Assembly (NCBI GenBank): GCA_027011835.1
Contig: JALUZN010000474.1
Span: forward strand, 1 to 5,531
DNA length: 5,531 nt
Direction of reading: 5' to 3'
DNA from: Draconibacterium sp.
Lineage (GTDB): Bacteria > Bacteroidota > Bacteroidia > Bacteroidales > Prolixibacteraceae
This document shows positions 1-5,531 of the stretch, in pieces. Both the position numbers and the translations under genes were made by a program. Position 1 is the stretch's first letter, and each line of letters opens with the position of its first letter. Under the pieces are notes generated by a model. It saw only the letters and a list, made by a program, of their open reading frames with translations, was not told where the DNA came from and did no database searches.

Positions 1-16
1 ATTAAAAACTATAAAA

Positions 17-1003
17 ATGAAGTCAAGAAATATCATCATTGGAATTGTGCTTGTGTTGCTTCTAATTTTGGTCATTGTTTCGGGCTGGATAATGTCGAAA
101 ACTCCCGATATTATTTTGCAGGGCGAAGCAGAGGCAAAACAGATTAAAGTTGCTTCCAAAATTCCCGGGCGAATTGAACGCATTATTGTGAAGGCCGGCC
201 AACAGGTTCATAAAGGAGATACTTTGGTTGAAATTAGCACGCCCGAACTGGATGCAAAAAAAGTGCAAGCCGAATCGGCTCGTAATGCTGCAAAATCGCA
301 AAGTATAAAAGCAAAAAACGGTGCGCGCGAAGAGCAAATTGAAGGTGCTTACCGGTTGTGGAGAAAATCGATTGTGGGTGTCGATGTAATGCAAAAGACC
401 TACGACCGGGTTAAAAAATTGTACGACGAAGGTGTTATTCCGGCTCAAAAATTGGATGAAGTCACAGCACAATTAAATGCAGCGAAAGAGACCGAACGAG
501 CTGCAAAATCGCAATACGACATGGCAAAAAAAGGTGCTCGTTACGAAGACAAAATGGGCGCCGACGCACTGGTCGACCAAGCTTCTGGAGTTATTCAGGA
601 GTTAGACTCGTATTTAAGCGAAGCAAGTTTAAAGGCTCCAATCGATGGCGAAATTGCAAGCATTATTTCGCAGGAAGGCGAGTTGGTAAATACCGGATTT
701 CCTATTGTTACTATTGTCGACTTGTCGGATATTTGGGTTGTTTTCAGTATTCGCGAAGACCTGTTGTATAAATTTAAGATGGGGAAAATAATTCATGTAA
801 AAGTACCGGCATTAAACAACAAAACAGTTGAGGTGAAAATTAATTTTATTAATCCGCTTGGCGATTTTGCCACCTGGAAAGCAACCAAAACAACGGGCGA
901 CTTCGATATGAAAACTTTTGAAGTAAAAGCATCGCCCACCAAGCCTGTAGAAGGTCTTCGTCCGGGCATGACCGCGCTAATCAACTGGAACAAACTCGAT
1001 TAA
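17..1003 (+). CDS. HlyD/YbhG-type membrane fusion protein (periplasmic adaptor of an ABC exporter)
   Basis: Periplasmic adaptor expected to link inner-membrane permeases to an outer-membrane TolC-like channel. Visible in the 328-residue product: a short basic N-terminus and one membrane anchor (about residues 5-26, no lipobox); the first half of a biotinyl-lipoyl-like domain (about 41-80, with PGRIERIIVKAGQQVHKGD); a long Ala/Lys/Glu-rich coiled-coil hairpin (about 80-200) that contains the family hallmark LYDEGVIPAQKLDE (135-148); the second lipoyl half starting LKAPIDGEI (205-213); then a beta-barrel region to the C-terminus. A GAR-acidic motif occurs twice (102-105 and 173-177), once on each side of the hairpin, as in YbhG/YhiI-like adaptors. 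The ATG start lies 16 bases from the window edge with no Shine-Dalgarno sequence, which is usual in Bacteroidota. The next gene starts 19 bases after the stop, so the two are probably one operon. The exported substrate cannot be read from the sequence. Family call is secure; the exact subfamily is inferred. Confidence 0.93.
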   Translation: MKSRNIIIGIVLVLLLILVIVSGWIMSKTPDIILQGEAEAKQIKVASKIPGRIERIIVKAGQQVHKGDTLVEISTPELDAKKVQAESARNAAKSQSIKAKNGAREEQIEGAYRLWRKSIVGVDVMQKTYDRVKKLYDEGVIPAQKLDEVTAQLNAAKETERAAKSQYDMAKKGARYEDKMGADALVDQASGVIQELDSYLSEASLKAPIDGEIASIISQEGELVNTGFPIVTIVDLSDIWVVFSIREDLLYKFKMGKIIHVKVPALNNKTVEVKINFINPLGDFATWKATKTTGDFDMKTFEVKASPTKPVEGLRPGMTALINWNKLD

Positions 1004-1022
1004 TTTCTTTGAATCTCATTTC

Positions 1023-2213
1023 GTGAAAAAAGAAAATAAAACGCTTAAAAAAGGGTTGAGGGCAGTACTCGTTCGCGAGCTGAAAAGAATGAGCTCGGAG
1101 CAAATTTATATGTGGATTTTGTTCATATTGCCTCTGTTTGCCTTTCTGCTTTTTACAACCATGTTTCACGAAGGGAAAGCCGACGGATTTAGCATTGCCG
1201 TTTTCGATGCCGATAATACGGCACTCTCGCGGCAGATAAAACGCTGGGTTGAGGCTACCCCTGAAATTGAGATAAAAAGCGAGGTAAACTCGCTGGAAGA
1301 GGGAAAACGCCTTATCGAAAAATCGGAGGCGCGAGCTCTTTTGTACATTCCCAAAGGAACAGAAAACGAAATATACAAAGGCGATGCCGATAAACTTGTT
1401 CTGTTCTACTCGAATGCCAACCTGTCGGCCGGAAGCGGTGTAAGTGTTGCCGCTATGAAAGCAATAGGAACCTTGTCGGCAGGAATAAATTTGCAGAAAA
1501 GAATGGCGCACTCCGAAATGGAGGAACAAGCATTAATTAACGTGCAACCAATTATAATCGATACACACGCGCTTTATAACCCTTATATAAATTACGCCTA
1601 TTATCTTGTAACTGCGCTGCTTCCTGTTATGCTGCTTATGTTTATTATTTCGGCAACTATTTTTTCAATAGGAACCGAATTGAAATACAGCACTGCCGAA
1701 GATTGGTACGAAATCTCGGGCAAAAGTATAATTGTTGCCTTAACCGGGAAACTGCTTCCATACTCGTTTATATTTATTGTTGAAGCGTTTTTTATAAATA
1801 CAATTTTATTTAAATATTTAAATGCACCAATGAACGGTAGTCTGTTTGTTATTTTTATATCGACTGTATTTTTTGTTTTTGCCTATCAGGCAATGGGCGT
1901 TTTTATTATCTCTGTTTTTCCGAATGTGCGACTGTCGCTAAGTTTGGGAGCTGCCTACTCATCGTTGGCATTTTCTTTCGCAGGCCTTACTTTCCCAACA
2001 GTTGCAATGAGCCCCGCAATGCAGTATTTTTCGGAAATATTTCCCTACACGCACTATTTGAAAATTTACATAAACGAAGCAATGAAAGGACTTGAGCTGC
2101 GGTATTCGTTACCAAGTTTCTGGATTCTAGCAATATTTATCGCATTGCCATTTTTCTTAATTCCACGGCTTCGTAAGTTTCTGACAAAGAAAAAATACTG
2201 GGGTAAAATTTAG
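1023..2213 (+). CDS. ABC-2 type transporter permease (first of two paralogues)
   Basis: Inner-membrane permease of the ABC-2 (YbhS/YbhR/YhhJ-like) class, 396 residues. Topology as read: a basic amphipathic N-terminus, TM1 at about 30-48, an extracytoplasmic domain of about 140 residues, the motif ALYNP (183-187) just before TM2, and about five C-terminal membrane segments including the SFAGLTFP region typical of ABC-2 permeases. The start is a GTG. The first in-frame ATG (M23, at 1089) would remove the basic segment preceding TM1. Aligning RELKRM (18-23) with KEYKKM (10-15) of the next gene shows that segment is conserved, so an upstream start is favoured, although TTG at codon 12 is also possible. 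It lies 19 bases after the adaptor gene and 5 bases before the second permease, so co-transcription is very likely. It has no nucleotide-binding domain (no Walker A or ABC signature), so it needs a separate ATPase. Substrate unknown. Confidence 0.9.
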   Translation: MKKENKTLKKGLRAVLVRELKRMSSEQIYMWILFILPLFAFLLFTTMFHEGKADGFSIAVFDADNTALSRQIKRWVEATPEIEIKSEVNSLEEGKRLIEKSEARALLYIPKGTENEIYKGDADKLVLFYSNANLSAGSGVSVAAMKAIGTLSAGINLQKRMAHSEMEEQALINVQPIIIDTHALYNPYINYAYYLVTALLPVMLLMFIISATIFSIGTELKYSTAEDWYEISGKSIIVALTGKLLPYSFIFIVEAFFINTILFKYLNAPMNGSLFVIFISTVFFVFAYQAMGVFIISVFPNVRLSLSLGAAYSSLAFSFAGLTFPTVAMSPAMQYFSEIFPYTHYLKIYINEAMKGLELRYSLPSFWILAIFIALPFFLIPRLRKFLTKKKYWGKI

Positions 2214-2218
2214 TTTAT

Positions 2219-3394
2219 ATGTCGGCATTAATAAAAATATGGTTTAAAGAGTATAAAAAAATGTTCTCCGATGGAGGAACAATCATGCTGTTTTTTATTG
2301 CCATAATTATCTATCCGGTTTTGTACTCATTGGCTTACAACAACGAGCAGGCAAAAGAGATACCGATTATGGTTGTCGATGAGAGCCATTCTGATTTAAG
2401 CCGCCAGCTAATTCGAATGGTCGATGCTACCGATGAGGTAAAAGTTATCGACCGTGTAAGCGATTTCAGATCGGCAGAAGAAAAATTTAACGAAGGTAAG
2501 ATTTATGGAATTATCTATATTCCCGAAGAGTTCGAAAAGAATATTTTAAGGTTCGAGTCGGCACACGTTTCGGTTTATGCCGACGCAGCTTATATGGTTA
2601 TTTACAAGCAAATTTTAACGGCAGCAAGTTATTCCATTGGCACAATGAGTGCAGGAGTTGAAATTCAGCGAAGAATGGCAAAAGGCGAAGCACTGGAAGT
2701 TGCTTATTACGAACGTAATCCGCTACCACTCGAAACGTATGCCCTTTATAATCCCAATGGCGGTTATGCAACGTATGCCATGCCTGCGGTTTTACTCCTT
2801 ATTCTTCAGCAAACACTTTTGTTGGGAATTGGCTTGCTTGGCGGATCGTCGAACGAGTTTAAAAAAGAACATTACTTTGCTCCAATTGTTGCAAAACGAG
2901 GGGGTACCCTCTCTGTTTTATTGGGCAAAATGCTTGCTTATTTTACTTTGTATTTAATGAATAGTATCTTTGTTCTCGTCATTATTTTCAGAATATTTAA
3001 ATTGCCCATGCGCACCGGTTATCCCGAAATGTTTGTTTTCATTGTTCCGTTTTTAATCTCCGTAATTTTTCTTGGAATGTTTATTTCGGCCTTTTTTAAG
3101 CACCGTGAAAGTTCGATGATGATACTGCTTTTTACAAGTATTCCATTTATCTTTTTAAGTGGTTTTTCGTGGCCGGTTGAATCGATGCCGGCATGGCTTC
3201 AACACTTTTCTCAAATTATTCCGAGTACTCCGGCCATAAAAGGATTTCTTGCACTAACACAAAAAGGAGCTCCTTTTTCTGATGTAACCGGGTATTGGAT
3301 TCATCTTTGGATTTTAACGGTTCTCTACCTTTTGCTCGCTTTTATAATGCTAAAACTTCTTTTTAAACGAATTGAAAAAAGAGAGGCGGTTTGA
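2219..3394 (+). CDS. ABC-2 type transporter permease (second of two paralogues)
   Basis: A 391-residue ABC-2 permease that most likely pairs with the preceding one as a heterodimer in the same exporter. It shows TM1 at about 21-39, an extracytoplasmic domain (about 40-175), ALYNP at 175-179, then about five membrane segments. The family-typical stretch SGFSWPVESMPAWLQ and the following PSTP lie before the last segment. Shared blocks with the first permease include LSRQ plus VxAT (periplasmic domain), GT(L/M)SAG followed by QxRMA, and ALYNP, so the two are tandem paralogues that have diverged strongly. The ATG is 5 bases after the previous TAG, consistent with translational coupling. The stop is followed by 119 bases without a gene, so the cluster appears to end here, although I see no strong terminator. 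No ATPase domain is present. Confidence 0.92.
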   Translation: MSALIKIWFKEYKKMFSDGGTIMLFFIAIIIYPVLYSLAYNNEQAKEIPIMVVDESHSDLSRQLIRMVDATDEVKVIDRVSDFRSAEEKFNEGKIYGIIYIPEEFEKNILRFESAHVSVYADAAYMVIYKQILTAASYSIGTMSAGVEIQRRMAKGEALEVAYYERNPLPLETYALYNPNGGYATYAMPAVLLLILQQTLLLGIGLLGGSSNEFKKEHYFAPIVAKRGGTLSVLLGKMLAYFTLYLMNSIFVLVIIFRIFKLPMRTGYPEMFVFIVPFLISVIFLGMFISAFFKHRESSMMILLFTSIPFIFLSGFSWPVESMPAWLQHFSQIIPSTPAIKGFLALTQKGAPFSDVTGYWIHLWILTVLYLLLAFIMLKLLFKRIEKREAV

Positions 3395-3435
3395 GGATAA
3401 TAATTTAATTCAATCATACGGCAATTCAAAGTTAA

Positions 3436-3466
3436 ATTGGTATTACCAGAAAATTGATTAGTTTTA
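3436..3466 (+). promoter_or_regulatory. Candidate Bacteroidota-type promoter for the sulfatase gene
   Basis: ATTG at 3436-3439 is followed by a 19-base spacer and TAGTTTTA at 3459-3466. The known Bacteroidota sigma factor consensus is TTTG near -33 and TAnnTTTG near -7. The -7 box here matches at all but its last base, and the spacing is as expected. Transcription would start near 3472, giving a leader of roughly 40 bases before the ATG at 3514. The surrounding DNA is very AT-rich, so a chance match is possible. Confidence 0.4.
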
Positions 3467-3513
3467 AAACGTTTAGTATGGCAATTAATTATTTAACAAA
3501 ATAAAACGAAACG

Positions 3514-5172
3514 ATGAAACTAAGACTCTTTAATTCAGTTGCCCTTTCTCTCTTATTTCTTCTGTTTTTTGCTTGTACAACTCAGCAAAAAAAGAAACCC
3601 CAAAAACCGAACATTATTTACATTATGAGCGACGACCACGCGTATCAGGCGATTAGTGCGTATGGTTATGGGTTAAACAATACTCCCAATATCGACCGGT
3701 TGGCAAAAGAGGGAGCAATTTTCACCCGTGCTTGTGTAACCAATTCGTTGTGTGCACCAAGTCGTGCTGCCATGTTAACAGGTAAACATAGTTTTGTAAA
3801 CGGAAAAGTTGACAATGCCTTACCATTTAACTGGGATCAGGATAATTTCCCGAAAGAGCTTCAAAAAGCGGGCTATCAGACTGCGCTCATTGGAAAAATT
3901 CATTTAAATGGACTGCCACAAGGTTTCGATTATTCGATGGTATTGTTGGGGCAGGGCCAGTATTATAATCCCGATTTTTGGGTGAACGGCAAAAAAACAC
4001 GCTTCGAAGGGTACTGTACCGAAATTGTAACCGAGAAAGCCCTCGACTGGTTAAAAAACAAACGCGATAAAAACAAACCATTCTGCATGTTGTACCACCA
4101 GAAAGCACCGCATAGAGAATGGATGCCTGCTGAAAAATATTATAAGCAGTATACTAAAATGAAATTTAAAGAACCTGAAACACTCTTCGATGATTATAGC
4201 GGAAGAGGAACAGCTGCTCATACACAGGAAATGAATATTCTAAAGAATCAAAACTGGGCAGGAGACTCAAAGATTTATCCTGAAGTAATGAAAGAATTAG
4301 GAATAACGGAAACCTCAAGCTGGGGCATAAATGCATTTAAACACAATACCGGCCGAATGAACGAAAAACAAAAAGCAGCCTGGGATTCGGTGTATATGCC
4401 GCTTAATGACGATTTTAAAAAAATATATCCAAGCATGGACGAAAAAGAGATGATGCGTTGGCGTTATCAACGATTCATGCAGGATTACCTGGCTTGTATC
4501 GCTTCGGTTGACGAAGGTGTTGGCGAATTGCTCGATTATCTCGACCAGGCCGGACTTGCGGAAAATACAATTGTAGTTTATACTTCCGATCAAGGGTTTT
4601 ATTTGGGCGAACACGGTTGGTTCGATAAACGTTTTATGTATAAAGAGTCGTTTCGTACACCATTGTTAATCCGTTACCCAAAAGAGATTAAACCAGGAAC
4701 TAAAATCGATAATTTGGTACAGAATATTGACTTCGCACCCACTTTCCTCGATTATGCTGGAGCTAAAATCCCTTCCGATATACAGGGCGAATCGTTTCGT
4801 AAATTGGTGAGTGGAGAAACTACCAACTTTCGCGACTTTGCCTATTATACCTATTACGAATATCCATCGGTGCACATGGTAAAACGTCACTACGGTGTGG
4901 CAACAAAACGTTATAAATTAATGCACTTTTATTACGATGTGGATGAATGGGAAATGTATGATCTGGAAAAAGACCCCAACGAAATGAAGAGCGTTTACGA
5001 CGACCCTGCTTATGCCGACGTGCAAAAAATGATGCACAAAAAGCTTGAAATGGCACGCAAAAAATACGGAGACAGCGACGAGAATAACAAAAAATATCTC
5101 GACTCGTATTTAGATTGGCAAAAAAAGAGAGCCGAAAAACAAAAACTTGCTAAAAAACAAAAGGAGAAATAA
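3514..5172 (+). CDS. Cys-type sulfatase lipoprotein, GlcNAc-6-O-sulfatase-like (SulfAtlas S1_11-like)
   Basis: Hydrolyses a sulfate ester, probably 6-O-sulfate on N-acetylglucosamine from host or marine glycans, in the periplasm or at the outer membrane. The 552-residue product begins with a lipoprotein signal (hydrophobic 9-20, lipidated Cys21 after FFA). Active-site elements in order: metal ligands D40 and D41; C80-A-P-S-R, where C80 is converted to formylglycine; LTGKH (88-92); GKIH with K128 and H130; HQKAPH with K197 and H200; metal site D359-Q360-G; and K372 in the WFDKR motif. All expected catalytic residues are present, so the enzyme should be active if a maturase (FGE or anSME, not in this window) is made. 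The C-terminal subdomain (about 445-520, YYEYP, KRHYG, WEMYDLEKDP) and HQKAPHREWMP match, from memory, Bacteroides GlcNAc-6-O-sulfatases such as BT4656. The last ~27 residues are very Lys-rich. It lies apart from the exporter cluster, has its own candidate promoter and ends at a hairpin. Sulfatase is near certain; the substrate is inferred. Confidence 0.95.
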   Translation: MKLRLFNSVALSLLFLLFFACTTQQKKKPQKPNIIYIMSDDHAYQAISAYGYGLNNTPNIDRLAKEGAIFTRACVTNSLCAPSRAAMLTGKHSFVNGKVDNALPFNWDQDNFPKELQKAGYQTALIGKIHLNGLPQGFDYSMVLLGQGQYYNPDFWVNGKKTRFEGYCTEIVTEKALDWLKNKRDKNKPFCMLYHQKAPHREWMPAEKYYKQYTKMKFKEPETLFDDYSGRGTAAHTQEMNILKNQNWAGDSKIYPEVMKELGITETSSWGINAFKHNTGRMNEKQKAAWDSVYMPLNDDFKKIYPSMDEKEMMRWRYQRFMQDYLACIASVDEGVGELLDYLDQAGLAENTIVVYTSDQGFYLGEHGWFDKRFMYKESFRTPLLIRYPKEIKPGTKIDNLVQNIDFAPTFLDYAGAKIPSDIQGESFRKLVSGETTNFRDFAYYTYYEYPSVHMVKRHYGVATKRYKLMHFYYDVDEWEMYDLEKDPNEMKSVYDDPAYADVQKMMHKKLEMARKKYGDSDENNKKYLDSYLDWQKKRAEKQKLAKKQKEK

Positions 5173-5177
5173 AATAA

Positions 5178-5223
5178 AAAAAGAAATGGCATCTTTCAAT
5201 CAGAAAAGATGCCATTTCTTTTT
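5178..5223. terminator. Bidirectional intrinsic terminator hairpin
   Basis: A perfect 19-base inverted repeat (arms 5178-5196 and 5205-5223) encloses an 8-base loop. The stem core is ATGGCATCTTT paired with AAAGATGCCAT. The ends are A-rich on the left and T-rich on the right, so a U-tract follows the stem when it is read from either strand. It begins 5 bases after the sulfatase stop (5172) and lies 15 bases beyond the stop of the convergent small gene (5239 on the - strand), so it can terminate both transcripts. Confidence 0.88.
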
Positions 5224-5238
5224 ATACAACACTTTTAA

Positions 5239-5412
5239 TTAACCCGCTTGCAGTTCGTCGGCATTGGGTAAATGACCAACCAATTTGCCGGGTTCGTGAA
5301 TCAAAATTGGAATATGCTGTGGGCAGATATAAAAATCCTGATTCTTAAATTCAATATGTACCAACGGAACTTCTTCCTGATCTCTTTTACAAAATACACA
5401 CTCTTTTGCCAT
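5239..5412 (-). CDS. Small CxxC/CxxH putative zinc-binding protein, 57 residues, function unknown
   Basis: I read this on the - strand from ATG at 5412 to TAA at 5239. The product begins MAKECVFCKRDQEE and contains YICPQH at 28-33. C5, C8, C30 and H33 form a CxxC-x21-CxxH pattern that could bind one zinc ion. The layout CxFC, acidic segment, then YIC recalls the N-terminal zinc domain of ClpX (CSFCGKS...YxCDEC), but the spacing is longer and the last ligand is His, so this is resemblance only. There is no signal peptide or membrane segment, so it is probably cytosolic. It is convergent with the sulfatase and shares its hairpin terminator. The acceptable codon choice, clean stop near the terminator and patterned Cys/His residues argue for a real gene despite its size. 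I do not recognise a named family. Possible roles are a regulatory or adaptor zinc finger, or a ClpX-like accessory. Function is not assigned. Confidence 0.72.
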   Translation of the reverse strand: MAKECVFCKRDQEEVPLVHIEFKNQDFYICPQHIPILIHEPGKLVGHLPNADELQAG

Positions 5413-5531
5413 AATTTTTCTATTTCAAAGTTTTTAAATGAAGTGCAAATATGAGAAAAAATATTTTATATTATACAACGAGGTGGTATTTAGTTTTTCG
5501 GCATTTTTCCTGTCGGTAAAGCATTCTGAAC
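5413..5531. other. Upstream region of the small gene and unresolved edge of a neighbouring gene
   Basis: The inner part (about 5413-5480) is AT-rich and should hold the promoter of the - strand small gene. Near the edge several short frames are open and conflict. On the - strand, one ends at TAA 5490-5492 with residues VQNALPTGKMPKN, and another runs 19 codons to a stop at about 5472. On the + strand an ATG at 5438 opens a frame (MKCKYEKKYF...) to the window end. They cannot all be genes. The first looks the most like a protein C-terminus to me, but the evidence is weak without the adjoining sequence. Confidence 0.3.

Noticed and set aside
62..472. Open frame on the - strand opposite the adaptor gene
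   Set aside because: Antisense shadow of the HlyD-type coding sequence; the product is rich in Phe, Asn and Cys with no recognisable domain.
981..1529. 182-codon open frame on the - strand
   Set aside because: Lies opposite the start of the first permease and crosses the adaptor stop. Composition is Phe/Arg/Cys-rich without motifs, while the + strand frames show clear family features.
2649..2957. 102-codon open frame on the + strand inside the second permease
   Set aside because: Alternative-frame shadow; the permease frame there carries ALYNP and membrane segments matching its paralogue.
3397..3445. Possible weak terminator after the second permease (AATTTAA paired with TTAAATT)
   Set aside because: Stem is only 7-8 AT pairs with a long loop and no following T-tract; it is likely to arise by chance in such AT-rich DNA.
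3420..3486. Repeated GGCAATT before the sulfatase gene
   Set aside because: Seven-base AT-rich direct repeat with no symmetry or spacing that suggests an operator.
5272..5454. 60-codon open frame on the + strand
   Set aside because: Antisense to the small Cys/His gene, and its start lies just past the shared terminator. The - strand frame has patterned Cys/His residues and a better stop position.
5446..5478. Possible promoter for the small - strand gene (TTG and CATATTTG, read on the - strand)
   Set aside because: The -7 box lacks the first T of TAnnTTTG and the 22-base spacer is longer than usual; too weak to list as a feature although a promoter must be nearby.

Overview
The window looks like chromosomal DNA of a member of the Bacteroidota. 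The grounds are AT-rich intergenic DNA, gene starts with no clear Shine-Dalgarno sequence, a promoter-like TTG/TAnnTTTG pair before the sulfatase, and a sulfatase that resembles Bacteroides-type GlcNAc-6-O-sulfatases. A marine or gut polysaccharide-degrading lineage (for example Marinilabiliales/Prolixibacteraceae) is my guess from overall feel, not from a marker gene.

Layout. Positions 17-3394 hold a tight three-gene cluster on the + strand: a HlyD/YbhG-type membrane fusion protein, then two paralogous ABC-2 type permeases separated from each other by 5 bases. Together they form the inner-membrane and periplasm-spanning parts of an export pump. No ATP-binding subunit and no TolC-like outer-membrane channel lie in the window. 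The cluster begins within 16 bases of the left edge, so either could be just upstream.

After a 119-base gap with a near-consensus Bacteroidota promoter comes a separately transcribed, Cys-type (CAPSR) sulfatase lipoprotein (3514-5172) of the GlcNAc-6-O-sulfatase-like type. It ends at a strong hairpin (5178-5223) that is A-rich on one side and T-rich on the other, so it can terminate transcription from both directions.

On the other side of the hairpin, on the - strand, is a small gene of 57 codons (5239-5412). It encodes a CxxC...CxxH putative zinc-binding protein that a length-filtered ORF caller would miss. The last 119 bases (5413-5531) carry its upstream region and the unresolved edge of a neighbouring gene.

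I see no mobile element, CRISPR array, tRNA, rRNA or recognisable new multi-gene system. The points most worth a second look are the small Cys/His protein, the ATPase-less arrangement of the exporter cluster, and the details of the sulfatase (export signal, Lys-rich tail).
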